The notes below the pieces were generated by a model that saw nothing but the letters and a program-made list of their open reading frames with translations, was not told the DNA's origin and did not search any database. Made by a program: the position numbers and the translations under genes. A stretch of DNA of 64,000 nucleotides from AC-32 sp963728765 (GTDB lineage Bacteria; Actinomycetota; Thermoleophilia; Gaiellales; Gaiellaceae), in assembly GCA_963728765.1 (NCBI GenBank), contig CAVSKX010000001.1, positions 124,001 to 188,000 on the forward strand. The letters run 5' to 3'. Positions 49,073 through 57,503 of this stretch are shown here, piece after piece. Every line of letters begins with the position of its first letter. The stretch's first letter is position 1.

Positions 49073-50269
49073 GTGGAGTTGAGCCGGTCCAGCGGCGTAT
49101 TGCTGCACCCGACCTCGCTTCCCGGCGGGCGTCTGGGCGAGGAGGCGTACCACTTCGTCGACTGGCTGGCCGACGCGGGCCAGTCCTGGTGGGAGGTGCT
49201 CCCACTCGGGCCGCCGGACGAGCACGGCTCGCCGTACCGCGCCCGCTCCGCCTTCGCCGGCTCGACCGCGCTGCTGGCGGAGCCTCGCGCACCGGTCTCG
49301 GCAGATGAGCTCGAGGACTTCGCCGCACGTCACTCGTACTGGGCGGGCGAGTGGGCGCAGTGGGAAGGTCGCGGCGCACTGGAAGGGCAGGTGCGGTTCG
49401 AGCGCGAGTGGTCAGCGCTGCGGCGCTATGCCGCGACCAAGGGCGTGCGCATCTTCGGGGACCTGCCGATCTACGTCTCGGACGCGGGCGCTGACCTTAC
49501 TTCGCACCCGGAGCTCTTCGACACACGGCTCGTGGCAGGCGCGCCGCCGGATGCCTACAGCGCCACCGGCCAGCTCTGGGGCAATCCCACCTACCGCTGG
49601 CGAGCGGCGCGGTCGGAGCGGTACCGCTGGTGGACCGAGCGCTTCCGCCGCACGTTCGAGCTCGTCGACCTCACGCGGCTCGACCACTTCCGCGGCTTCG
49701 TCTCGTACTGGGCCGTCCCGGCAGGCGCGAAGACCGCGAAGGCCGGCCGCTGGCGGCGCGGGCCCGGAATCGAGCTCTTCGAGGCGGCGCGGCGCGAGCT
49801 CGGCGAACTGCCGCTCGTGGCGGAGGACCTCGGCAGTGTCACCCCGGCCGTCTACCGGCTGCGTGACCGGCTCGGGCTAGCGGGCATGGTCGTGCTCCAG
49901 TTCGGCTTCGCCGGCAGGCGGTCGAGCCCGCATCGGCTCGAGAACCATCCCGAGCACGCCGTCGTCTACACGGGCACCCACGACCACGACACTGCGCTCG
50001 GCTGGTGGGCGTCGCTCTCGCCGCGAGCGCAGCGCGAGACGGGCCTCGACCCGGCCGACCCCGCGTGGTCGCTGCTCGAGCTCGCACTCTCCTCGCCCGC
50101 GCTGCTCGCAGTCGTGCCCGTCCAGGACGTGCTCGGCCTCGGCAGCGAGGCGCGGCTGAACACCCCCGGCCGCCCGGACGGCAACTGGACGTGGCGTCTC
50201 CGCCGCGGCCAACTGACGAGCGAGCACGCCGCCCGCCTGCGCGCAGCGACCGAGGCGCATCGCCGCTGA
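49073..50269 (+). CDS. malQ: 4-alpha-glucanotransferase (amylomaltase), compact form
   Basis: 398 residues from GTG 49073; most MalQ are about 500 or more, so this one lacks part of the inserted loops. GH77 motifs: SGVLLHPTSLPGG at the start, GVRIFGDLPIYVSDAGADL, nucleophile Asp in LTRLDHFRGFVSYW, Glu in LPLVAEDLGSVTPAV and the late VVYTGTHDHDTALGWW. It rearranges malto-oligosaccharides. The short length comes mainly from a short insert between the first two motifs. Confidence 0.92.
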   Translation: MELSRSSGVLLHPTSLPGGRLGEEAYHFVDWLADAGQSWWEVLPLGPPDEHGSPYRARSAFAGSTALLAEPRAPVSADELEDFAARHSYWAGEWAQWEGRGALEGQVRFEREWSALRRYAATKGVRIFGDLPIYVSDAGADLTSHPELFDTRLVAGAPPDAYSATGQLWGNPTYRWRAARSERYRWWTERFRRTFELVDLTRLDHFRGFVSYWAVPAGAKTAKAGRWRRGPGIELFEAARRELGELPLVAEDLGSVTPAVYRLRDRLGLAGMVVLQFGFAGRRSSPHRLENHPEHAVVYTGTHDHDTALGWWASLSPRAQRETGLDPADPAWSLLELALSSPALLAVVPVQDVLGLGSEARLNTPGRPDGNWTWRLRRGQLTSEHAARLRAATEAHRR

Positions 50270-50284
50270 CCACTGACGCCCAAA

Positions 50285-50426
50285 CCGGGGTCAGGTCTTG
50301 CACTGCAGCAAGTCCGCGCCAGTACCGGATCAATCCGCCAACAGCTGGGGATCGTTTTCTTCCGAGTTGTTGCTCGCGAGTAGGCGTGTTTCGCGCTCGG
50401 TGTCGTAATGCAAGACCTGACCCCGG
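50285..50426. mobile_element. 142-bp MITE/REPIN-like element with 18-bp terminal inverted repeats
   Basis: CCGGGGTCAGGTCTTGCA at 50285-50302 is repeated exactly in inverse orientation at 50409-50426. The 106 internal bases are AT-richer than the surroundings and non-coding. The GGGGTCAGGTCTTGCA end is one I associate with REP-associated (Y1, IS200-like) transposases, so this is probably a non-autonomous derivative. It sits between the convergent malQ and a lipoprotein gene. Confidence 0.8.
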
Positions 50427-50442
50427 GGGTAGCAGCGCGGCC

Positions 50443-51001
50443 CTAGCGGAGGCGTACGTACCGGCGCGAGACGCAGAGGAACATCCGGACGAGCCCGCGC
50501 GGTAGCTCGCCGGTGATCACGAAGCGGCCGAGCACCACCCGGATCGGCACGCCGCGCGGCAACCGCCCGCGGCCCGAGAACGTCCCGGACCAGCGCTCGC
50601 CGGGCGAGAGCAGCCGGGGCTGCCGCGGCTCGAAGCGATCGGCGTAGGTCCGCGGCTTGGCGGTCGCAGTCTCGGCCCGCTGCAAGACCTCGCGAAGCGA
50701 GGTCGTCCGGTAGGGCGCGAGCCCGAACAACGTCTCACCCGTCGCATGCGGCCGCACGACGCCGAGCGTGATCCCGGTTTCGTTGCGAAACGAGAGCGCG
50801 AGGCGCCAGCGGCGCTCGCCGACGGCCAACCGCCCGCGTCTCGACCGGAAGCGGCCGGGCCCGGGTGCCGCAGTTCTCGTGCCAATCGAGGCGTACCGAT
50901 TGCGGGTGCGCCCAGCGCTGCGGCGAGGACGAGCCGCAGGCGGCCGCGACGAAGGCCAGCCCAAGGAAAATCGCGGCGCGCACAACCGCAGTCTCGTCCA
51001 C
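50443..51001 (-). pseudogene. Secreted lipoprotein of unknown function, frameshifted
   Basis: The 5' part from GTG 51001 gives a lipoprotein signal (VVRAAIFLGLAFVAAACGSS, Cys22) and SVRLDWHENCGT. The rest is in the next frame: LAVGERRWRLALSFRNETGI, TLGVVRPHATGETLFGLAPY and PRGVPIRVVLGRFVITGELP. The shift lies in the CCCGGGCCCGG stretch near 50855-50870 and needs one extra base. The domain has a beta-sandwich look; no family recognised. Divergent from the antiporter gene. Confidence 0.65.
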
Positions 51002-51020
51002 GGGCGCTAGGCTCGCCCCG

Positions 51021-52619
51021 ATGCTCGAAGCCTTCAGCGCGGGCGACAACGCCATCCTCGCCGCGCTCCTCGCGGCGGGCCTGTTGCTGCTCGTCGCCTC
51101 GCAGTTCGTCCGGATCCCCTACCCCATCACGCTCGTGCTCGGCGGGCTCGCGATCGCCTTCATCCCGGGCATGCCGACGGTCCAGCTCGCGCCGAACCTC
51201 GTGCTCGTCGCAGTCCTGCCACCGCTGCTCTACGGCTTGGCCTTCTTCACCTCGCTCCGGGAGCTGCGGGCGAGCCTGAAACCCATCCTGTTGCTTGCGA
51301 TCGGGCTCGTGCTGATCACCATGGTTGCCGTCGCAGCCACTGCCCACGCCGTCATACCGGGGCTCGGCTGGTCTGGAGCCTTTGTGCTCGGGGCGCTCGT
51401 CTCGCCCACCGACCCGACTGCCGCCACCTCGATTGCCGAGCGCCTCGGCTTGCCGCGTCGCCTGATCGCGCTGATCGAGGGCGAGAGCCTGGTCAACGAC
51501 GGCACCGCGCTCGTCGCTCTGAAGTTCGCGGTGGCCGCCGTCGTGACGGGGAGTTTCTCGCTGGCGGAGGCGACGGGCGAGTTCGCGCTCAATGTGGTCG
51601 GCGGGATCGCGGTCGGGCTCGCCGTCGGCTTCCTGATCCGGCAGCTGCGGCGCCGTGTGGAGAACCCGCCGGTCGAGATCACGATCTCGCTTCTCAGCGG
51701 CTACTTCGGCTACCTGCCTGCGCGTGCGATCGGCGTCTCGGGAGTGATCGCGGCGGTGACGGTCGGGATCTACATGGGCTGGCACACGCCCGAGCTGACG
51801 AACGCCCAGGTGCGCCTGCAGGGCGTGGCCGTCTGGGAGGTCGTGTTCCTGGTGCTGAACGCCCTGCTGTTCGCGCTCGTGGGGCTGCAGCTGCCGTCGA
51901 TCGTCGACGCCCTCTCCGCCCATTCGACGATGGAGCTGGCCTGGTACGTCGCCGTCGTCTCCGCCGTCGTGATCGCGGCCCGGTTCGCGTGGGTCTTCTC
52001 GAGCGGATTCGTGCGTCACGCCCTGAGCGGGCGCTTCGAGCGCGAGGACCCGGCGCCCTCGTGGGCGTCGAAGACGGTGCTCTCCTGGTCCGGCATGCGC
52101 GGCGCCGTCTCGCTCGCAGCCGCGCTCGCTCTTCCGCTGACGGTCGACTCCGGCGCGTCGTTTCCGAACCGAGGCCTGATCATCTTCCTCACTTTCAACG
52201 TCATCCTCGTGACGCTCGTCCTCCAGGGGTTGACGCTGCCCGGCCTCATCCGCGTGCTCGACCTGGAGGACGACGGGCTCGCCGAGAAGGAAGAAGCAAA
52301 GGCACGCATCTACGCAGCGCAGGCCGCCATCGACCGGCTAGGCGAGCTCGAAGCCGAGGAGTGGGTGCGCGACGACACCGCCGAGCGGCTCAGACGCCTC
52401 TACGGCTTCCGCCAGAACCGCTTTCGCGAGCGTCTCGACCCGGACGGGGACGGCACGATCGAGGACCGTTCCCAGGCGTACCAGCGCCTGTTGCGAGAGC
52501 TGATCGACGCGGAGCGGCGGGCGGTCGAAGAGCTGCGCCGAGAGGGGCGTATCGACGACGACGTCATGCGCCGCGTCATCCGTGACCTCGACCTCGGGGA
52601 GTCGAGGCTCGACCTTTGA
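51021..52619 (+). CDS. Na+/H+ antiporter of the CPA1 (NhaP-like) family
   Basis: 532 residues from ATG 51021. Twelve or so helices; the ion-binding region is FVLGALVSPTDPTAATSIAE and ALIEGESLVNDGTALVALKF, and helix SGMRGAVSLAAALALPL is typical. A C-terminal cytoplasmic tail of about 110 charged residues follows (EKEEAKARIYAAQAAIDRLG), as in NhaP/YjcE-type proteins. Exchanges sodium or potassium for protons. The stop overlaps the TTG start of the next gene. Confidence 0.93.
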   Translation: MLEAFSAGDNAILAALLAAGLLLLVASQFVRIPYPITLVLGGLAIAFIPGMPTVQLAPNLVLVAVLPPLLYGLAFFTSLRELRASLKPILLLAIGLVLITMVAVAATAHAVIPGLGWSGAFVLGALVSPTDPTAATSIAERLGLPRRLIALIEGESLVNDGTALVALKFAVAAVVTGSFSLAEATGEFALNVVGGIAVGLAVGFLIRQLRRRVENPPVEITISLLSGYFGYLPARAIGVSGVIAAVTVGIYMGWHTPELTNAQVRLQGVAVWEVVFLVLNALLFALVGLQLPSIVDALSAHSTMELAWYVAVVSAVVIAARFAWVFSSGFVRHALSGRFEREDPAPSWASKTVLSWSGMRGAVSLAAALALPLTVDSGASFPNRGLIIFLTFNVILVTLVLQGLTLPGLIRVLDLEDDGLAEKEEAKARIYAAQAAIDRLGELEAEEWVRDDTAERLRRLYGFRQNRFRERLDPDGDGTIEDRSQAYQRLLRELIDAERRAVEELRREGRIDDDVMRRVIRDLDLGESRLDL

Positions 52620-53614
52620 CGCGGGTCGTGGGGCAGGAGCAGGCTCGCAGGATCGCCGTCAGGGCACAGCTCCTCGACGGCTCGGCGAGCACCGTGCTGG
52701 ACACCGTGCGCAGGCTCGGCTTTCTGCAGATGGACCCGATCGCGACGGTCGCGACGCCGCAGCAGCTCGTCCTCTTCAGCCGGCTCGGCCCGTTCGACCC
52801 GACGGAGCTCGACCGCCTGCTCTGGAAGAAGCGGAAGCTGTTCGAGTACGACGCCTTCATCTACCCGGTCGAGGACCTGCCGCTCCAGCGCGCGCGCATG
52901 GCGAAGTTCCGGCGCGGCGGCAAGCTGAAGCGCGACGAATGGATCCGCGACTTCCTGCGCGAGAACGCGCGCTTCCGGCGACACGTCCTGCGAGAGCTCG
53001 AGGCCGGCGGGCCGCTGCTCTCCGGCGACCTCGAGCACGACATGATGCCGCCGGGCGTGGGCCACCGCTGGTGGGGCGACCGGCACGTGCGGCTGATGCT
53101 CGACATCCTGGCGGCGCGCGGCGAGATCGCGGTGGCAGGGCGCAACGGCAAGCAGCGCCTCTGGGACCTCCCCGAGCGCGTCTTCCCGGAGAGCGAGACG
53201 CTCCCGTGGCGCGAGGCCGAGCGCGAGCTCGAACGCCGGAAGCAGCGCTCGCTCGGCGTCTGGCGGGCACGGAACGGGGAGTGGCACGCCCACCCCGAGG
53301 TGTCCGACGAGCCGGTGCCCGACCGGGCGGTGTTGCTCTCGCCGTTCGACCGCCTCGTCCATGACCGCGCCCGCGCCGAGGCCCTCTTCGGCTTTTTCTA
53401 CCGGCTCGAGATGTACGTGCCGAAGGAGAAGCGCGAGTACGGCTACTACGTGCTGCCGCTGCTCGTCGGCGACCGCCTCGTAGGCCGCGCCGAGCCGCGC
53501 TTCGACCGCAAGACCGGCACGCTGGAGCTGCTCGGCGCGTGGGGCGACACCTCGCGCCTCGACGAGGCACTCGCCCCCCTCACGGAATGGCTCGAAGCTG
53601 TCAGGAGGGCTTGA
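52616..53614 (+). CDS. YcaQ/AlkX-like winged-helix DNA glycosylase
   Basis: 332 residues from TTG 52616, overlapping the antiporter stop by 4 bases. The HTH_42 family is shown by VVGQEQARRIAVRAQLLDG, the catalytic QxD-type segment LGFLQMDPIATVATPQQLVL, LFEYDAFIYPVEDLPLQRAR and VLLSPFDRLVHDRARAEALF. Characterised members unhook interstrand cross-links in DNA. Cytoplasmic. Confidence 0.88.
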   Translation: MTRVVGQEQARRIAVRAQLLDGSASTVLDTVRRLGFLQMDPIATVATPQQLVLFSRLGPFDPTELDRLLWKKRKLFEYDAFIYPVEDLPLQRARMAKFRRGGKLKRDEWIRDFLRENARFRRHVLRELEAGGPLLSGDLEHDMMPPGVGHRWWGDRHVRLMLDILAARGEIAVAGRNGKQRLWDLPERVFPESETLPWREAERELERRKQRSLGVWRARNGEWHAHPEVSDEPVPDRAVLLSPFDRLVHDRARAEALFGFFYRLEMYVPKEKREYGYYVLPLLVGDRLVGRAEPRFDRKTGTLELLGAWGDTSRLDEALAPLTEWLEAVRRA

Positions 53615-53657
53615 CGAGATACCGGCTGTGCCGCGCGTTATCCCGCCAAGCCCTCCT
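53603..53657. terminator. Hairpin spanning the two convergent stop codons
   Basis: AGGAGGGCTTG (53603-53613) and CAAGCCCTCCT (53647-53657) are perfect 11-bp arms with a 33-base loop; they include the stop codons of the glycosylase gene and of the GerMN gene. Likely bidirectional terminator. Confidence 0.6.
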
Positions 53658-54531
53658 ACGGCGCGAGTGTGACCGGCACGCGCACCTCGTGCGGCGGCTT
53701 GCCGGTGCCGGCGGCGTCGTCGTCGTGGACGACGATCGTCCCGGTCTGCGCTTTCGCGACCTTGAAGCTCACCGGCACCGAGTAGGTGCCGCGGCAACCG
53801 GTGCCGCAGCTCGCGGTGGTGAACGTCTTGCCGACGACGTCACCGTTGGCGTTCAGGACCTCGACGCTCACGTTCGCCTCGAAGACATTCGCCGTCCCGG
53901 CGACCGTGACCGGGCTCGTTACGCTCGAGTCCGCAGCGGGCTTGGCAACGGTGATCGCCGGCAGCAGGTCGGAGTAGTCGTCCCGGCCGACCGGGCGGTC
54001 GAGCACGATGCCCTCGCTCGAGAAGACGGGGATCGGGGTGCCGTCGAGGCGGAAGCGCACCTTCTGCACGGTCGGGAACTGCGTCAGCGTGTAGACGACC
54101 TGGCCGAGGCGCATCTGAATCGAGCGCGAGCCGGCGCCGTCCTGGAACTCCGAGGTGAGGTCGACCGTGGCGACGCCGTTGTGGATCGCGATCCCGAGCA
54201 GCTTCGTCCCGGTGGGAACCGCACTCGCGAAGCCCATCACCCGCTCGTCCGCGGTCGGGCCGTCGAGCAGCGACTTGATCGCCGTGGTCGCGACGAGCGG
54301 CGTCGGGTCGTGCGTCCGCCGCACCGCGACGAGGCCGTCGTCACGGGTGAACCAGACCTGGAGCGAGAGCTTCGCCGGGACCGTTCCTGTCTGCTCGCCC
54401 GTGGTCGTCGTGGTCGTGCCCTGGGAGGGCTTGCCCAGAGAGACCGCCTCCTCGGAGCCGCAGGCGGCGAGAACCACGGCGAGCGCGGCTCCGGCGAGGG
54501 CCAGGGTCCCGAAAGTGAGGAGCTTCTTCAT
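53656..54531 (-). CDS. GerMN/Gmad2-domain lipoprotein (LpqB-like)
   Basis: 291 residues from ATG 54531. Lipobox VLAAC (Cys24), a Ser/Thr linker, a GerMN domain (VWFTRDDGLVAVRRTHDPTP ... GVATVDLTSEFQDGAGSRSI) and a Gmad2 immunoglobulin-like domain (ITVAKPAADSSVTSPVTVAG ... VRVPVTLAP). In mycobacteria the GerMN lipoprotein LpqB modulates the MtrAB two-component system; an MtrA/MtrB-like pair lies 3.5 kb away. A triple 11-bp-periodic repeat precedes it. Confidence 0.88.
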   Translation of the reverse strand: MKKLLTFGTLALAGAALAVVLAACGSEEAVSLGKPSQGTTTTTTGEQTGTVPAKLSLQVWFTRDDGLVAVRRTHDPTPLVATTAIKSLLDGPTADERVMGFASAVPTGTKLLGIAIHNGVATVDLTSEFQDGAGSRSIQMRLGQVVYTLTQFPTVQKVRFRLDGTPIPVFSSEGIVLDRPVGRDDYSDLLPAITVAKPAADSSVTSPVTVAGTANVFEANVSVEVLNANGDVVGKTFTTASCGTGCRGTYSVPVSFKVAKAQTGTIVVHDDDAAGTGKPPHEVRVPVTLAP

Positions 54532-54556
54532 CCCGGCCTGATCATGACCGGCGTGT

Positions 54557-54583
54557 GTGACGGCTCTGTAACAGTTCTGCAAA
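54557..54583. promoter_or_regulatory. Triple GTAAC-type direct repeat upstream of the GerMN lipoprotein gene
   Basis: GTGAC (54557), GTAAC (54568) and GCAAA (54579) lie at an exact 11-bp period. This is how OmpR-family response regulators such as MtrA bind. The same architecture occurs at 57362-57388. Confidence 0.58.
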
Positions 54584-54584
54584 G

Positions 54585-54611
54585 GCGAAATCGCCCGGAG
54601 GGCGATTTCGC
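54585..54611 (-). terminator. 12-bp hairpin after the TolB-like gene
   Basis: Arms 54585-54596 and 54600-54611 (CGAAATCGCCC / GGGCGATTTCG core) pair perfectly with a 3-base loop, 20 bases past the stop of the propeller gene at 54631. Separates it from the GerMN gene downstream. Confidence 0.7.
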
Positions 54612-54630
54612 GGGGGGAGGAACGGTGCGC

Positions 54631-56004
54631 TTACGGGCGCAACGTCCGGACGAACGCGTCCGCCCAGCCGTTCGTGTCGCCCGGGACGAAGTTCGCGGCC
54701 CACGAGGAGAACGCGAGGACCCGGGCGCCGCTGCTGAGCTCGACGCCGGCCCCTGCCCCGCCGACCGAGCTCGCGTCGTCGCCCTGCACGCCGCCGATTC
54801 CCCGGCTGACGAGGGTCGTCGTCCCGGTGCGCAGGTCGCGGAGGAAGACGTCGGTGATGTCGTTCGCGTCGCCTGGCACGAGGGTCGACGCGAGCGAGGT
54901 GAACGCAACGAAGCGACCGTCGGCGCTGATCGTCAATCCGCCCAGGCTCTCACCGTTCGCCTGCTTCTCCGCACTGCTGACGCTGACCCTGGCCGTGCGG
55001 TGGAGCTTCAGGTCGCGCACGAAGATGTCGGCCGTGCGGTCCGTGTCGCCCGGGACGAGGTTCGTGTCGAGCGAGTGGAAGGCGACGAACCGGCCGTCGG
55101 CGCTGATCGCGGGCGCGTTGCTCCCGGTGTTCGTGCGGTCGCCGCCGGCCTGCTTGCCATCGCTGCGGACGCTCACGCGGATCGTCTTGCCTGTCCGGCG
55201 GTCGCGCAGGAAGACGTCGCCGAGGCGGTTCGTGTCGTGAGGGACGAGGTTGGTCGCCGACGACTGGAAAGCCACGTAGCGCCCGTGCGCGCTGAGGACC
55301 GGCGAGGTGCTCTCGCAGTAGTCCGCCTTGCACCGTGCCTGCGCCGCGTGGCTGTCGACGCTCACGCGGGTGGTCCTGCCCGTCGCGAGGTCGCGGACGA
55401 AGACGTCCGAGAGCTTGTTGGTGTCGCCGCGGACGAGGTTCGTCGCGAGCGACTGAAACGCGACGTAGCGGCCGTCGGAGCTGATCGCGGGGAACCAGCT
55501 GCCGCCGTTGCCCTGACGGCCGTGGCTATCGAGGCTGAGCCGTGTCGTGCGGCCGGTCTTGCGGTCGTGCAGGAAGACGTCCTCGACACGGTTCGTGTCC
55601 CCGCGGACGAGGTTCGCGGCGTCCGACTGGAAGACGACGTACCGCCCGTCCGCGCTGACGCCGCCCGAGAGGGAGCCGCCGAACTCATCCTTTCCGGCGG
55701 CCGCCTGGGCGCCGCTGCTGGACACGCTGACGCGCGTGGTGGCTCCGGTCGCGGTGTCGCGCACAAAGACGTCGTAGCGGCCGTTGGTGTCGCGCCGAAC
55801 GAGGTTCGTCGCGAGCGAGTTGACGACGACGAAGCGGCCGTTGGCGCTGATCCCGGCCGCGAAGCTGTCGTGGTTTCCCTGCGCGCCGGCGGTCGAGACG
55901 CTGACGCGTGTCGTGCGCGCCGTCTGTGCAGAGGTCGCGGCGGTAGCGGCCAGCGCCGCCGCCGCCAGGAGTACGGGGAATACGAGTGCGACGAGCCTGT
56001 TCAT
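54631..56004 (-). CDS. Secreted TolB/WD40-like beta-propeller protein
   Basis: 457 residues from ATG 56004 with a signal peptide (RLVALVFPVLLAAAALAATA). Eight repeats follow the pattern SADGRxVAFxSxATNLVxGDTN-xxDVFxRDxxTGxTTRVSV, e.g. ISANGRFVVVNSLATNLVRR and DVFVRDLATGRTTRVSVDSH. TolB-like WD40 propeller (PD40) with no catalytic residues. Overlaps the Kelch gene upstream by 4 bases (ATGA). Confidence 0.88.
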   Translation of the reverse strand: MNRLVALVFPVLLAAAALAATAATSAQTARTTRVSVSTAGAQGNHDSFAAGISANGRFVVVNSLATNLVRRDTNGRYDVFVRDTATGATTRVSVSSSGAQAAAGKDEFGGSLSGGVSADGRYVVFQSDAANLVRGDTNRVEDVFLHDRKTGRTTRLSLDSHGRQGNGGSWFPAISSDGRYVAFQSLATNLVRGDTNKLSDVFVRDLATGRTTRVSVDSHAAQARCKADYCESTSPVLSAHGRYVAFQSSATNLVPHDTNRLGDVFLRDRRTGKTIRVSVRSDGKQAGGDRTNTGSNAPAISADGRFVAFHSLDTNLVPGDTDRTADIFVRDLKLHRTARVSVSSAEKQANGESLGGLTISADGRFVAFTSLASTLVPGDANDITDVFLRDLRTGTTTLVSRGIGGVQGDDASSVGGAGAGVELSSGARVLAFSSWAANFVPGDTNGWADAFVRTLRP

Positions 56005-57113
56005 CGTTGCCTCCTCGCAGTGGTTGTGGTTGCGAAATCGAGAGCGGCGCCGGCGCCGGCGCCCGTCCAGAGGAGCAACCGGTGCCCCGCCCAGACGGCA
56101 CTCAGGTCGAGGTGCGCGGGGAACGGGAGCCTCGGCAGCCGGGACCAGCGGTCCGTGCCGGGGTCGTAGGCGTAGCCGGGCCCTTTCGGGCCGTCCAGGA
56201 GCACGAGGCGCGTTCCCGTCCAGAGGCCGCTCGAGGCCGGCCGTGCGGACGGAGCCGGGGTGAGCCGCCGCCACCGTTCTTTGGCCGGGTCGAAGGCGAA
56301 CGCGGCCTTAGACGCGCCGGCGACGAGAAGCTCATGCCCGTCCCAGACCGCCGTGCCGCCGGCTCCGCGCGGCGGCGAGGGCAGCCGCCGCCACGCGTCG
56401 GTGCGCGGGTCGTAGGACGCGGCGCGCGCGAAGCTCGCGGGGTAGGGCCTGCCGCTGTCGGGATCGACCCCGCTGACGACGAGGATCAGCCGGTGCCCGG
56501 TCCACGCACCCAGCGGGTGCTGGGCGGGGGCGAGCGGCGAGCGGGCGAGCTTGCGCCAGGTGTTCGTGGCCGGGTCGTACGCCGAGCCGTCGGACCAGGC
56601 GTCGCCGCAGCAGCCGCCGCCCCAGCCGATCATCTCGCGGCCGGTCCACACCGCGAACCCGTGGCCGGTGGGCGCGTGCGGAAGGAGCCGCCAGCGGTTT
56701 GCCTGAGGGTCGTAGGCGCTGGCCTTGAACGCTCCCCAGACGAGCATCTCCCTGCCGGTCCAGACGGCCGTGCGGGCGACCGGATCGCCGATGTCTCCTG
56801 GAGGCGTCGGCAGCCGACGCCAGCTCGAGCCGGCCGGGTCGTACGCAGCCGCGACGTTCTGTGCCCGCAGCAGGGCGCCGTCATTCGCGGTGCAGCACAC
56901 GCCCGAGACGATCAGCTCGTTGCCGGTCCAGGCGGTGGTGAGATAGGCGTCGACGCGAACCGGCGCGGCGGGCAGGACGTGCCACCGCGCGTGCGCGAGG
57001 GCCGGGGGCGAGGCAGCAGGCGAGCTGCCCTTGCCGCAGGCGGCGAGCAGGAGTCCGACCGCGGCCAGCGTGGCGACCAGCGCGCAGATCTCGAAGCGTG
57101 CGTTAGGCCGCAT
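56001..57113 (-). CDS. Kelch-repeat lipoprotein
   Basis: 370 residues. Lipobox LLAAC (Cys26), then about seven Kelch blades with TAWTGNELIVSGV, YDPAGSSWRRLPTPPG, TAVWTGREMLVWGA and so on. Two vicinal cysteine pairs (VCCTAND, GGCCGDAW) are unusual. The start overlaps the end of the small upstream gene by 11 bases. Confidence 0.86.
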   Translation of the reverse strand: MRPNARFEICALVATLAAVGLLLAACGKGSSPAASPPALAHARWHVLPAAPVRVDAYLTTAWTGNELIVSGVCCTANDGALLRAQNVAAAYDPAGSSWRRLPTPPGDIGDPVARTAVWTGREMLVWGAFKASAYDPQANRWRLLPHAPTGHGFAVWTGREMIGWGGGCCGDAWSDGSAYDPATNTWRKLARSPLAPAQHPLGAWTGHRLILVVSGVDPDSGRPYPASFARAASYDPRTDAWRRLPSPPRGAGGTAVWDGHELLVAGASKAAFAFDPAKERWRRLTPAPSARPASSGLWTGTRLVLLDGPKGPGYAYDPGTDRWSRLPRLPFPAHLDLSAVWAGHRLLLWTGAGAGAALDFATTTTARRQR

Positions 57114-57300
57114 ACGCGTACGGGTGGTAGAAGGCGTCCAGGGCTTGCTCGTGCTCGACGGCGATCTCGAAGCGGTCGCCGGTGCGGTCGTCGGCGACCG
57201 AGACGGTCACCGCGTCCTCGCGGGGGTGCCAGCGGAGGACGACGCGGAGGCCGTCCCGCTGCCGGGCTGCCAGTTCCTCGCTCGGTCTCCTTGCGCTCAT
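57103..57300 (-). CDS. Small conserved protein with ALDAFYHPYA motif
   Basis: 65 residues from ATG 57300 (AAAGGAGT upstream). Same family as 9270-9518: LRVVLRWHPREDAVTVSVAD, a TGDRFEIAV turn and EHEQALDAFYHPYAYAA. Function unknown. First gene of an operon with the two propeller genes; a triple GTAAC-type repeat lies 62 bases upstream. Confidence 0.72.
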   Translation of the reverse strand: MSARRPSEELAARQRDGLRVVLRWHPREDAVTVSVADDRTGDRFEIAVEHEQALDAFYHPYAYAA

Positions 57301-57361
57301 GACGACTCCTTTCGCGTCCGTGTTCACTGTCGCCATGCTCGACCTCGCTCGCAACGGCCCG

Positions 57362-57388
57362 GTCACCGCGCGGTAACGGTTCTGCGAC
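57362..57388. promoter_or_regulatory. Triple GTAAC-type direct repeat upstream of the propeller operon
   Basis: GTCAC (57362), GTAAC (57373) and GCGAC (57384), exact 11-bp period, with GGTTCT between the last two where the other site has AGTTCT. A further pair GTTAC-N6-GTTGC (57422-57437) lies nearer the divergent DUF6636 gene. Confidence 0.58.
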
Positions 57389-57503
57389 GACTCGCGTCTG
57401 CGGCGACGGTCCTCGTCGGCCGTTACCGAACGGTTGCGCGGCCATGACCTAGCTGTTGCTCGGCCGGCGCAGGATCGGGCGCGTCATCGATCAGGAGGCA
57501 GCC

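Noticed and set aside
50517..52019. 500-codon minus-strand frame opposite the antiporter gene
   Set aside because: Composition is that of a shadow frame in high-GC DNA and it lies opposite a clear NhaP-type antiporter.
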